From NCBI RefSeq assembly GCF_017068395.1, contig NZ_CP070619.1, positions 372,001-436,000 of the forward strand: DNA of 64,000 bases, written 5' to 3'. Below, piece by piece: positions 19,825-25,585 of the stretch. The stretch is from Rhodococcus pseudokoreensis (GTDB lineage: Bacteria; Actinomycetota; Actinomycetes; Mycobacteriales; Mycobacteriaceae). Within the stretch, counting starts at the first letter, position 1; every line of letters begins with the position of its first letter. Under the pieces are notes generated by a model. It made no database searches, had not been told where the DNA came from, and worked only from the letters and a program-made list of their open reading frames with translations. The position numbers were made by a program, and so were the translations under genes.

Positions 19825-20010
19825 GAGGCGCGCCAGTTACTCGCGCTCGAACGAGTTGGAACATTAACAGACCGAGCGGCCGAACGAAAATCACCCCGAT
19901 GGGATTCGGGTCGGGTTCGGGTGGGATTCGTGCCGGCCCCTCCCCGCGGCACGTCCGCGACCCGGTCCCGTTCACGCCGAGTTCACCGTCTGATGCCTTG
20001 ACCTGCAGAT

Positions 20011-20040
20011 TTGTAACTATCGCGGATGGTCGGCTAATGT
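20011..20040 (+). promoter_or_regulatory. Promoter of the tRNA Gly-Cys-Val cluster
   Basis: TTGTAA (20011-20016), an 18-bp spacer and TAATGT (20035-20040) form a plausible housekeeping promoter. Transcription would start near 20047, about 40 nt before the first tRNA-Gly. Confidence 0.55.
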
Positions 20041-20087
20041 TCTCAACCGCACCACGGAGAACATTCTCCGCGAGTTACACGGTGCAT

Positions 20088-20160
20088 GCGGACGTGGCGC
20101 AGCTGGTAGCGCACAACCTTGCCAAGGTTGGGGTCGCGGGTTCGAATCCCGTCGTCCGCT
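20088..20160 (+). tRNA. tRNA-Gly (anticodon GCC), copy 1
   Basis: Seventy-three nucleotides with acceptor GCGGACG/CGTCCGC, D stem GCGC/GCGC, anticodon loop TTGCCAA and T arm GCGGG-TTCGAAT-CCCGT. The discriminator is T. CCA is not encoded. The sequence is identical to the copy at 20408. Confidence 0.95.
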
Positions 20161-20184
20161 CGAGAGGTTGGACTCAACCTTTAC

Positions 20185-20255
20185 GGTGGAGTGGCCGAGT
20201 GGTGAGGCAACGGCCTGCAAAGCCGTGCACACGGGTTCGATTCCCGTCTCCACCT
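20185..20255 (+). tRNA. tRNA-Cys (anticodon GCA)
   Basis: Seventy-one nucleotides with acceptor GGTGGAG/CTCCACC, anticodon stem ACGGC/GCCGT around loop CTGCAAA, and T arm ACGGG-TTCGATT-CCCGT. The discriminator T (U) is expected for tRNA-Cys. Only one nucleotide separates it from the next tRNA-Val, so 3' and 5' processing must be tightly linked. It is not duplicated in the second part of the cluster. Confidence 0.95.
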
Positions 20256-20256
20256 C

Positions 20257-20328
20257 GCGCGATTAGCTCAGCGGGAGAGCGCTTCCCTGACACGGAAGAG
20301 GTCACTGGTTCAATCCCAGTATCGCGCA
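20257..20328 (+). tRNA. tRNA-Val (anticodon GAC), copy 1
   Basis: Seventy-two nucleotides with acceptor GCGCGAT/ATCGCGC, D stem GCTC/GAGC, anticodon loop CTGACAC and T arm ACTGG-TTCAATC-CCAGT. The discriminator A is followed by CCG, so CCA is not encoded in this copy. The mature sequence is identical to copy 2. Confidence 0.95.
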
Positions 20329-20407
20329 CCGAGATAGATGCTAGATGCTCGACTGTTAGTGTTTGACTTGCTCGACAGTGACGGCCCCGCACGGGGCCAT
20401 CACGAAT

Positions 20408-20480
20408 GCGGACGTGGCGCAGCTGGTAGCGCACAACCTTGCCAAGGTTGGGGTCGCGGGTTCGAATCCCGTCGTCCGCT
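20408..20480 (+). tRNA. tRNA-Gly (anticodon GCC), copy 2
   Basis: Exact repeat of the tRNA-Gly at 20088-20160. It is preceded by a GC-rich hairpin (20383-20398, GGCCCC-GCAC-GGGGCC) that has no U-tract and could be a processing or pausing element between the two tRNA groups. Confidence 0.95.
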
Positions 20481-20496
20481 CTCTTTTTTCCGTCCC

Positions 20497-20568
20497 GCGC
20501 GATTAGCTCAGCGGGAGAGCGCTTCCCTGACACGGAAGAGGTCACTGGTTCAATCCCAGTATCGCGCA
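20497..20568 (+). tRNA. tRNA-Val (anticodon GAC), copy 2
   Basis: Exact repeat of the tRNA-Val at 20257-20328. Here the discriminator A is followed by an encoded CCA (20569-20571), unlike copy 1. It is the last tRNA before the convergent hairpin at 20595-20635. Confidence 0.95.
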
Positions 20569-20594
20569 CCATTTCGCGTTCAACCGAAAAGTTC

Positions 20595-20635
20595 ACGACG
20601 TGCGGCCCCGGTCATCGACCGGGGCCGTACGTCGT
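20595..20635. terminator. Bidirectional hairpin between tRNA cluster and LeuA-like gene
   Basis: ACGACGT-G-CGGCCCCGGTC pairs with GACCGGGGCCG-T-ACGTCGT around a 3-nt loop, a 19-position stem with one G-T. On the minus strand GAAC and then TTTT follow, fitting termination of the LeuA-like gene that ends 7 bp away. On the plus strand it lies 27 nt after the last tRNA. Confidence 0.75.
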
Positions 20636-20641
20636 TGTGCG

Positions 20642-21130
20642 TCAGGCGGGCCGGAGCCGGTTGGCGCCGGAGATCATCGCGCGCAGAGTCGATTCCGTGC
20701 GGGACTCGCCGATTCCCATCGCCCAGAGCCGGATGCCGGCGCTCTCGCAGAGCAGGAAGGTCGCCGTGCGGTGCCCGATCTCGTGCTGGTGGAAAGACAG
20801 GATCTCGATCGCACACCCCGCGTCGTGCAGCATCGAGGTCATGGCGGAGACCGGGCCGGGCGCGCTCGCACCGGTCTTGCAGATCGATTCGCCGATGCCG
20901 AGGGTGGCTTCGAAATCCCACATTCCGGGCCCGGTCTTCGTTTCCGACCAACTACCCAGGCGGAACGGTCCGTTGCACGGTGCGTAGACGGCGTCGAACG
21001 CGGTCCAGGTCATTCCGGCGGCTTCGGTGCGGAGTTCCGACGGCAGCGACTTGCCGTGGCGCGCGGCGAACGGGTCGGCCGCAGGTGCCGACGAGGGAAA
21101 AGACGAAGCAAAAGAAGTGTTGGCGCTCAT
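20642..21130 (-). CDS. Stand-alone LeuA regulatory (allosteric) domain protein
   Basis: The 162-residue protein has no TIM-barrel catalytic part. Its C-terminal 80 residues resemble the leucine-binding regulatory domain at the end of 2-isopropylmalate synthase (LeuA). By eye GPVSAMTSMLHDAGCAIEIL aligns with the GPxAAF...VxVLD segment, ATFLLCES with the AAAYVE strand, and LWAMGIGESRTESTLRAMIS with VWGVGIxxxxxTASLxAVVS. The N-terminal part is unmatched. The start is the ATG at 21130 with AGGA upstream; an in-frame codon at 21175 would add 15 doubtful residues. A branched-chain-codon leader peptide and switchable hairpins precede it. Its role may be regulatory or a decoy; it cannot make isopropylmalate itself. 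Confidence 0.72.
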   Translation of the reverse strand: MSANTSFASSFPSSAPAADPFAARHGKSLPSELRTEAAGMTWTAFDAVYAPCNGPFRLGSWSETKTGPGMWDFEATLGIGESICKTGASAPGPVSAMTSMLHDAGCAIEILSFHQHEIGHRTATFLLCESAGIRLWAMGIGESRTESTLRAMISGANRLRPA

Positions 21131-21281
21131 TTTCGTGGTCTTCCTGAAAGGAGGGAGGACCAACGCGTAGCTCAACGACCCGCAGCGAGGGGTCGGTCCG
21201 TATCAGACCCCGCTACGGCGGAGAACTACGAGAATGCGCTGCATGGAGGACACTGTAGGCGACAACCGTCCGCGGAGACAA
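21131..21281 (-). promoter_or_regulatory. Promoter and attenuator-like leader of the LeuA-domain gene
   Basis: Promoter TTGTCT (21281-21276), 18-bp spacer, TACAGT (21257-21252), with transcription predicted at the leader-peptide ATG (21244). After the leader stop, GACCC can pair with GGGTC locally. The GGGGTC at the end of the leader frame can instead pair with GACCCC. GGTCCTCC (complement of 21154-21161) can pair with GGAAGACC (complement of 21137-21144), which contains the Shine-Dalgarno. GGACC (complement of 21195-21199) competes for the same GGTCC. These mutually exclusive helices fit translation-controlled attenuation, like the LEU element known upstream of actinobacterial leuA. Confidence 0.6.
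21203..21244 (-). CDS. Branched-chain leader peptide (LeuL-like)
   Basis: Thirteen codons read MQRILVVLRRSGV and stop with TGA. Six of the 13 are Ile, Leu or Val, with the run ILVVL. The codons ATT, GTA, GTT and CGT are rare in the surrounding GC-rich genes, which would make ribosome speed sensitive to charged tRNA. The -10 box TACAGT ends seven bases before the ATG, so the mRNA should begin at the start codon (leaderless) and no Shine-Dalgarno is needed. It is too short to be called by ordinary gene finders. Its position before the LeuA-domain gene argues that it is real. Confidence 0.6.
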   Translation of the reverse strand: MQRILVVLRRSGV

Positions 21282-21379
21282 CCCCGAGTACGTGTCGTAG
21301 CGACGGCCACGGCGACGGCCGGGTGACGAAATCGTTACCCCCGCTTCTGGAACGTGAGGAAATCCTCATGTATCGTCGA

Positions 21380-21448
21380 ACTTGCCATCCACCCCCCCGA
21401 TGGCAATGAGCCCCAGCCATGACCCCCCATCCAAGGCTGGGGCTCAGT
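21380..21448 (+). ncRNA. 6C small RNA
   Basis: Two adjacent stem-loops match the actinobacterial 6C RNA. The first has stem TTGCCATC/GATGGCAA (21382-21389 with 21399-21406) and a loop with seven C residues. The second has the perfect 11-bp stem GAGCCCCAGCC/GGCTGGGGCTC (21408-21418 with 21435-21445) and a 16-nt loop with six C residues. TATCGT at 21371-21376 is a fitting -10 box for a start near 21382. The second hairpin followed by AGTCTTGTT probably terminates it. The mycobacterial homologue (B11/6C) pairs its C-rich loops with target mRNAs. Confidence 0.88.
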
Positions 21449-21529
21449 CTTGTTCCGGGCACCCCGTCGACCCGCGCTTTCGGACATATCACCCGCCGAT
21501 CCGGAGAACGCTGCACATCCCCGCAAAGT

Positions 21530-21547
21530 ATTGGACACTCGTCCAAT
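21530..21547 (+). promoter_or_regulatory. Palindromic operator upstream of MFS transporter
   Basis: ATTGGAC-ACTC-GTCCAAT is a perfect inverted repeat with 7-bp arms and a 4-bp centre, 58 bp before the transporter start. Its form is like a TetR-family operator. No TetR-family gene is in the window, so the regulator would act from elsewhere. Confidence 0.55.
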
Positions 21548-21604
21548 CAGAGACCAGGATCGCCGCACTCGCGGCGGGGATGTCCACGATCGAAGGCCTG
21601 CCAC

Positions 21605-22822
21605 ATGACGGATTCACCACGCGCGGACGTGTCCGCCGAACGATCGGCACGGATCGCCGCATCGATCGCCTTCGGTCTGCAGGGTTTTCTCCTCGCGGCC
21701 GTCCTCACGCAACTGCCGCAGTACCAGGACCGATTCGGGTTCGATGACACGGTCATCGTGGTCGCCGTCGTGACGGTGTCGCTCATCGCCGGAGCGGGAA
21801 GCATCCTCGCCGAGCACCTGGCCCGCCGATTCTCCAGCAGAGCGGCACTGCAACTCGGGCTCGCGACGATCGCGGCCGCAGGCGGAGCGCTCGGTTTCAG
21901 CCCGAACACCGCCGCCTTCTTCGCCTGCCTGTCCGTGTACGGTGCCGGACTCGGCATCGTCGACGCCGCCGCCAACATGCAGGCGGTGTCGATCCAGCAC
22001 GCCTACGGCCGCTTCGTCCTGTCGTCGTTCCACGCGGTGTGGAGCGTCGGTGCGATTGCCGGTGCGCTCTTCGTCGCCGCGACGTCGGCCCTCGGCGTGG
22101 GTGTCGCCGCCGCGCAGCTGACAGCGGCGTTCGTCGTGATTGCCGGCCTCGCCTACTGCGGGCCGCGGCTCCTCCGGCGCCGGGAACCGGCAGGCACCGT
22201 CGCACCGGCGACCGGCCCTGTCGCCGTTCCGGTTCCGATCCGGGCGCTGCTCGCACTCGGTACCGCGATGGCGTTGTTCTACGCCATCGATTTCGGCGTC
22301 GCCAACTGGTCCGCGCTGTACGTCAGGAACGTGCTGCTCGCGGATGCGGGTACGGCCGCTTTGGCGCTGGCCGCGTACCAGTGCGCGGCTCTGGTGTCGC
22401 GGCTGAGCGGCGACTTCTGGGTCGCGAAGTACGGCGAGATCGCCGTCGTCCGTGGGGGTTCGGCGGTCGGTGTCGCCGGAATGGCGGTCGTCGTGTTCGC
22501 CGGGTCCCCGGCCGTCGCCATCGCCGGATTCCTCGTCGTGGGCCTCGGTGTCCCGGTCGTCGCCCCCCTGTGCTTCAGCGCCGCCGGACGACTGGCGCCT
22601 GCCGGACAGGTCGACGACGTGGTGGCGCGGATCAACCTGTTCAACTACGCGGGAACCCTCGTGGGCGGGGCGATCATCGGCGGCGTCGCCGCCGCGACCA
22701 GCCTGCGGGTCGGGTTCGTGGTCCCGCTCCTGTTCGCGGTCGGGCTCCTCCTCCTCGCGCCCGCGTTCGCCTCGAACCGGGACCGCGACGAGCAATCCGA
22801 GTGGGCCCCGGACCGCGACTGA
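21605..22822 (+). CDS. Major facilitator superfamily transporter
   Basis: The 405-residue protein has twelve predicted membrane helices and a short charged tail. The MFS loop between helices 2 and 3 is degenerate (LAEHLARRFSSR). The general pattern fits the YbjJ-like sugar/drug porter branch, but the substrate is not recognisable. The start is the ATG at 21605 with GAAGG eight bases upstream; the frame is open further 5' through the 6C RNA, but that stretch is not coding in character. A palindromic operator lies 58 bp upstream, suggesting inducible expression. Confidence 0.8.
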   Translation: MTDSPRADVSAERSARIAASIAFGLQGFLLAAVLTQLPQYQDRFGFDDTVIVVAVVTVSLIAGAGSILAEHLARRFSSRAALQLGLATIAAAGGALGFSPNTAAFFACLSVYGAGLGIVDAAANMQAVSIQHAYGRFVLSSFHAVWSVGAIAGALFVAATSALGVGVAAAQLTAAFVVIAGLAYCGPRLLRRREPAGTVAPATGPVAVPVPIRALLALGTAMALFYAIDFGVANWSALYVRNVLLADAGTAALALAAYQCAALVSRLSGDFWVAKYGEIAVVRGGSAVGVAGMAVVVFAGSPAVAIAGFLVVGLGVPVVAPLCFSAAGRLAPAGQVDDVVARINLFNYAGTLVGGAIIGGVAAATSLRVGFVVPLLFAVGLLLLAPAFASNRDRDEQSEWAPDRD

Positions 22823-22844
22823 CGGCAGATGTTCTACTTAGGTC

Positions 22845-23186
22845 ATGCCGACTTGGGGATGGTTCGTGATCGCGGTGGGAAACGTCTACATCGCGGTTCT
22901 GGTCTCGTCGCGGTCCTGCCGCGGCGGCTCGCACACCCCACCCGACCTGCATCCCGCATCGACGTGGCGGCACCTCGACGACGCCACCCGGGACGAGGTG
23001 ACGTGCCTGCTGGACCGGGGCCGGACCACCGAGGCGATCAAGCTTCTCGTCACGCGGGACGGAATCGGCGTGCGGCACGCGAAGGCCACGGTCGAGTACG
23101 GCCGGAGCATTGCGGCGATCAGCCTGCTGCGGGACAGTACGGGGATGACACGTCGGGAAGCGAAGGACGCGGTGGATCAGCTGTGA
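22845..23186 (+). CDS. Small membrane protein with ribosomal L7/L12 C-terminal-like motif
   Basis: The 113-residue protein has one N-terminal membrane helix (about 5-22) and a cytoplasmic part. Two segments there resemble the L7/L12 C-terminal fold: TEAIKLLVTRDGIGVRHAKATVE and ISLLRDSTGMTRREAKDAVDQL (compare the KEAKxLVE helix of L7/L12). Function is unknown; the fold is used for protein or tRNA-factor contacts in the ribosome. Its TGA overlaps the GTG of the following acetyltransferase (GTGA), so the two are coupled. Confidence 0.65.
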   Translation: MPTWGWFVIAVGNVYIAVLVSSRSCRGGSHTPPDLHPASTWRHLDDATRDEVTCLLDRGRTTEAIKLLVTRDGIGVRHAKATVEYGRSIAAISLLRDSTGMTRREAKDAVDQL

Positions 23187-23713
23187 CTGTCGAAATCGAC
23201 CCCGCGGGAATCTGGGATTCCGAGGCGATCGCCGACGTCGCCGCGGCGACGTTCCCTCTCGCGTGCCCGCCCGGGGCGACGCAGGACGACATCGCCACGT
23301 TCATCGACGACGTGCTGTCCGCCGAACGGTTCTCCGAATACCTCACCGACCCCGACCGCACCGTCCTCAAGGTCACACACGGCGGGGCGATCGTCGGCTA
23401 CGCGATGCTGATCGACGGGGAACCCGCCGACCCGGACGTCGGCAGGGTCGTGACGCTGCGGCCGACCACCGAGATCAGCAAGCTGTACGTGCTGCCCGGC
23501 AATCACGGAACCGGCGTCGCGTCCGCACTGATGGATGCGATCGTCGAACGCGCGGTCGCGGCGGAGTGCGCGGGGCTGTGGCTGGGCGTGAACCAGGAGA
23601 ACGTTCGAGCCCAGCGCTTCTACGCCAAGCACGGATTCACGCAGGTCGGAACGAAGACGTTCGTCGTCGGCACCCAACTGCACCACGATTTCGTGATGCA
23701 GCGGGCGCTGTAG
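23183..23713 (+). CDS. GNAT-family N-acetyltransferase
   Basis: The 176-residue protein (Rv2669 type) has a GTG start at 23183. The GNAT core is visible: the acetyl-CoA pyrophosphate loop in KLYVLPGNHGTGVASALMDA (R/Q-x-x-G-x-G/A form, here NHGTGVA), the following helix, and the FYAKHGFTQVGTKTF C-terminal motif. The N-terminal region has the FPLACPPGAT segment seen in this subgroup. The acceptor is unknown. It is coupled to the L7/L12-like gene and converges with zapE. Confidence 0.88.
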   Translation: MTVEIDPAGIWDSEAIADVAAATFPLACPPGATQDDIATFIDDVLSAERFSEYLTDPDRTVLKVTHGGAIVGYAMLIDGEPADPDVGRVVTLRPTTEISKLYVLPGNHGTGVASALMDAIVERAVAAECAGLWLGVNQENVRAQRFYAKHGFTQVGTKTFVVGTQLHHDFVMQRAL

Positions 23714-23722
23714 CGAGCCGGG

Positions 23723-24739
23723 TCAGCTCGCCGCGACCTCGAAACGCGACAGCGCCAGCAGGCGCGATGTGGCACGCAGGTACTTCTTCCGGTACCCGCC
23801 GGCCAGCATCTCGGGGGTGAAGATCGCGTCGAGCTTGGCCCCGGCCACGGTGACCGGGATGCTCGCGTCGTAGAGGCGGTCGGCGAGGACCACCAGCCGC
23901 AGCGCGACCGACTGGTCCTCGGCGGGGTGGACGCCGTCCAGGAACACTGCCGGAATGCCCTCGACCAGCTTGTTGTAGCGGGACGGGTGCAGCGTGCTGA
24001 GGTGCTTGCACAGGGCGTCGAAGTCGTCGAGGGTCGCGCCGGGGATGCTGTCGGCGCGCTCGGCGAGCTCCTCCGAGGAGATCGGGTCGGGGGCCGGCGG
24101 CAGGTCGCGGTGGCGGTAGTCGGGTCCGTCGACGCGAATCGTCTCGAAGATGGAGCCGAGCTTCTTGATCTCCCGCAGGAAGTCCTGTGCGGCGAACCGG
24201 CCCTCACCGAGCTGGCCGGGCAGCGTGTTCGACGTCGCCACGATGGACACGCCGCGTGCCGACAACTCCGACAGCAGGCGGGAGACCAGCATGGTGTCGC
24301 CCGGGTCGTCGAGTTCGAATTCGTCGATGCACAGGACGCTGTGATCGGACAGCTGCTCGACGGCCTTGTTGAAGCCGAGGGCGCCGACGACGTGCGTCAG
24401 CTCCACGAACGTGCCGAACGCCTTGGGCGACGGGACGCTGTGGAAGATCGAGGCCAGGAGGTGGGTCTTGCCGACGCCGAAGCCGCCGTCGAGGTAGAGA
24501 CCGGCACCGGTGGCCGGCGTCTTCTTCCCGAACAGACCGCGTCGACCGCCGCTGCGGATCTTCACGACCTTCTTCGCGAACTCCTCCGCCGTCTGGACCG
24601 CGGCGGCCTGGCTGGGTTCTGCGGGATCGGGAATGTACGACGCGAAGCTCACCTCGTCGAACATGGCCGGGGGCACCATCTGAGCTACCAACTGATCAGC
24701 GGGGACCACGGGGCTGCGATCGACAAGACGTGCATGCAT
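23723..24739 (-). CDS. zapE: AFG1/ZapE-family ATPase
   Basis: P-loop ATPase of the AFG1/ZapE family (Rv2670c type), linked in proteobacteria to division under stress and in mitochondria to quality control. It has 338 residues from the ATG at 24739 (MHARLVDRSP). Walker A is GGFGVGKT at 85-92, Walker B is VLCIDEFELDD near 165, and the sensor stretch IVATSNTLPG follows. TACCCT ending six bases before this ATG suggests a leaderless mRNA and supports the start over the open upstream frame. It is divergent from the RibD-like gene 22 bp away, so the two promoters overlap. Confidence 0.88.
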   Translation of the reverse strand: MHARLVDRSPVVPADQLVAQMVPPAMFDEVSFASYIPDPAEPSQAAAVQTAEEFAKKVVKIRSGGRRGLFGKKTPATGAGLYLDGGFGVGKTHLLASIFHSVPSPKAFGTFVELTHVVGALGFNKAVEQLSDHSVLCIDEFELDDPGDTMLVSRLLSELSARGVSIVATSNTLPGQLGEGRFAAQDFLREIKKLGSIFETIRVDGPDYRHRDLPPAPDPISSEELAERADSIPGATLDDFDALCKHLSTLHPSRYNKLVEGIPAVFLDGVHPAEDQSVALRLVVLADRLYDASIPVTVAGAKLDAIFTPEMLAGGYRKKYLRATSRLLALSRFEVAAS

Positions 24740-24761
24740 ACAAGCAGGGTATCCACGTGTT

Positions 24762-25562
24762 GTGATCACCAACATGCACCGTGTACATATTGCGACATTT
24801 TTCACACCGGACAGTCCGCCCGCCCGGGAGGAGTCCAGCGAATCGACCGCGAACACGCTGCGCGAGCTGTACGCCTACCCGGCGGAGACCCCGCGGCCGT
24901 GGCTCCGCGTCAACTTCGTGAGCAGCATCGACGGCGCCGTCTCCGTCGACGGGGTCAGCGGGGCGCTCGGCACCCCCGCGGACGCACTGGTCTTCGAGAC
25001 GCTGCGGGAACTGGCCGGCGTCGTGCTGGTCGGGGCCGGAACCGTCCGGGCGGAGAACTACGGCGGGGCGCGCATCGGCGCCGAGGGCCGGCGACGCCGG
25101 GTGGCCGCGGGGATGCCGGAGGTCCCGCCGATCGCCGTCGTGTCCGCCCGCGCCCACCTCGACCCGCAGGCCCGCCTGTTCACGGACACCGAGGTGGCGC
25201 CGATCGTCGTCACGTGCGCGGACGCGGACCCGGTGCGGATCCGCGCCCTCGCCGATGCGGGCGCCCGGATCGTCACGGCCGGCGACGGGCAGATCAGCAG
25301 CGAGAAGCTGATCGCGGCGCTGGACGACCTCGGACTGCGCCGGGTGCTCTGCGAGGGCGGACCGAGCCTGTTCGGGCAGCTGATCGCGGACGACGCCGTC
25401 GACGAGGTCTGCCTGACCACGGCCCCGGTGCTCGCCGGGGGAACCGCCGGGCGCGTCGCCACCGCACCGAATTCCCGGATCACCGCGATGACTCCCGCGC
25501 ACATCCTCACCGACACCGACGGCACCGTCCTCACCCGATGGGTGCGGCTGCCCCGCCCGTAG
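24762..25562 (+). CDS. RibD C-terminal-domain pyrimidine reductase (Rv2671 type)
   Basis: Rossmann-like reductase domain of RibD without the deaminase half, 266 residues. Motifs are RVNFVSSIDGAVSVDG near 49, the GAGTVRAENYG NADPH-binding segment, and CEGGPSLFGQLI near 205. The mycobacterial homologue Rv2671 can replace dihydrofolate reductase and confers para-aminosalicylate resistance when over-expressed, so folate reduction is as plausible as riboflavin synthesis. The start could be the GTG at 24762 or the ATG at 24774. It is divergent from zapE. Confidence 0.87.
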   Translation: MITNMHRVHIATFFTPDSPPAREESSESTANTLRELYAYPAETPRPWLRVNFVSSIDGAVSVDGVSGALGTPADALVFETLRELAGVVLVGAGTVRAENYGGARIGAEGRRRRVAAGMPEVPPIAVVSARAHLDPQARLFTDTEVAPIVVTCADADPVRIRALADAGARIVTAGDGQISSEKLIAALDDLGLRRVLCEGGPSLFGQLIADDAVDEVCLTTAPVLAGGTAGRVATAPNSRITAMTPAHILTDTDGTVLTRWVRLPRP

Positions 25563-25585
25563 GGGAACCTGGCAGGGTGGTCGCC

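Noticed and set aside
20383..20398. GGCCCC-GCAC-GGGGCC hairpin as a terminator inside the tRNA cluster
   Set aside because: No U-tract, short stem, and it would separate two tRNA groups that have no good second promoter; kept only as a note in the tRNA-Gly entry.
20088..20571. tRNA cluster as an integration site of a mobile element
   Set aside because: No integrase, no direct repeat of a tRNA 3' end at a distance and no foreign base composition beside it; the repeats are whole tRNA genes.
21361..21450. G-rich minus strand opposite the 6C RNA as a G-quadruplex element
   Set aside because: The paired stems and C-rich loops on the plus strand explain the composition fully; only two long G runs are present, too few for a clear intramolecular quadruplex.
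23927..25585. Upstream extension of the Rv2672-type frame through the zapE and RibD-like genes
   Set aside because: It runs antisense to zapE and out of frame with the RibD-like gene; the signal peptide at 25586 marks the true start.
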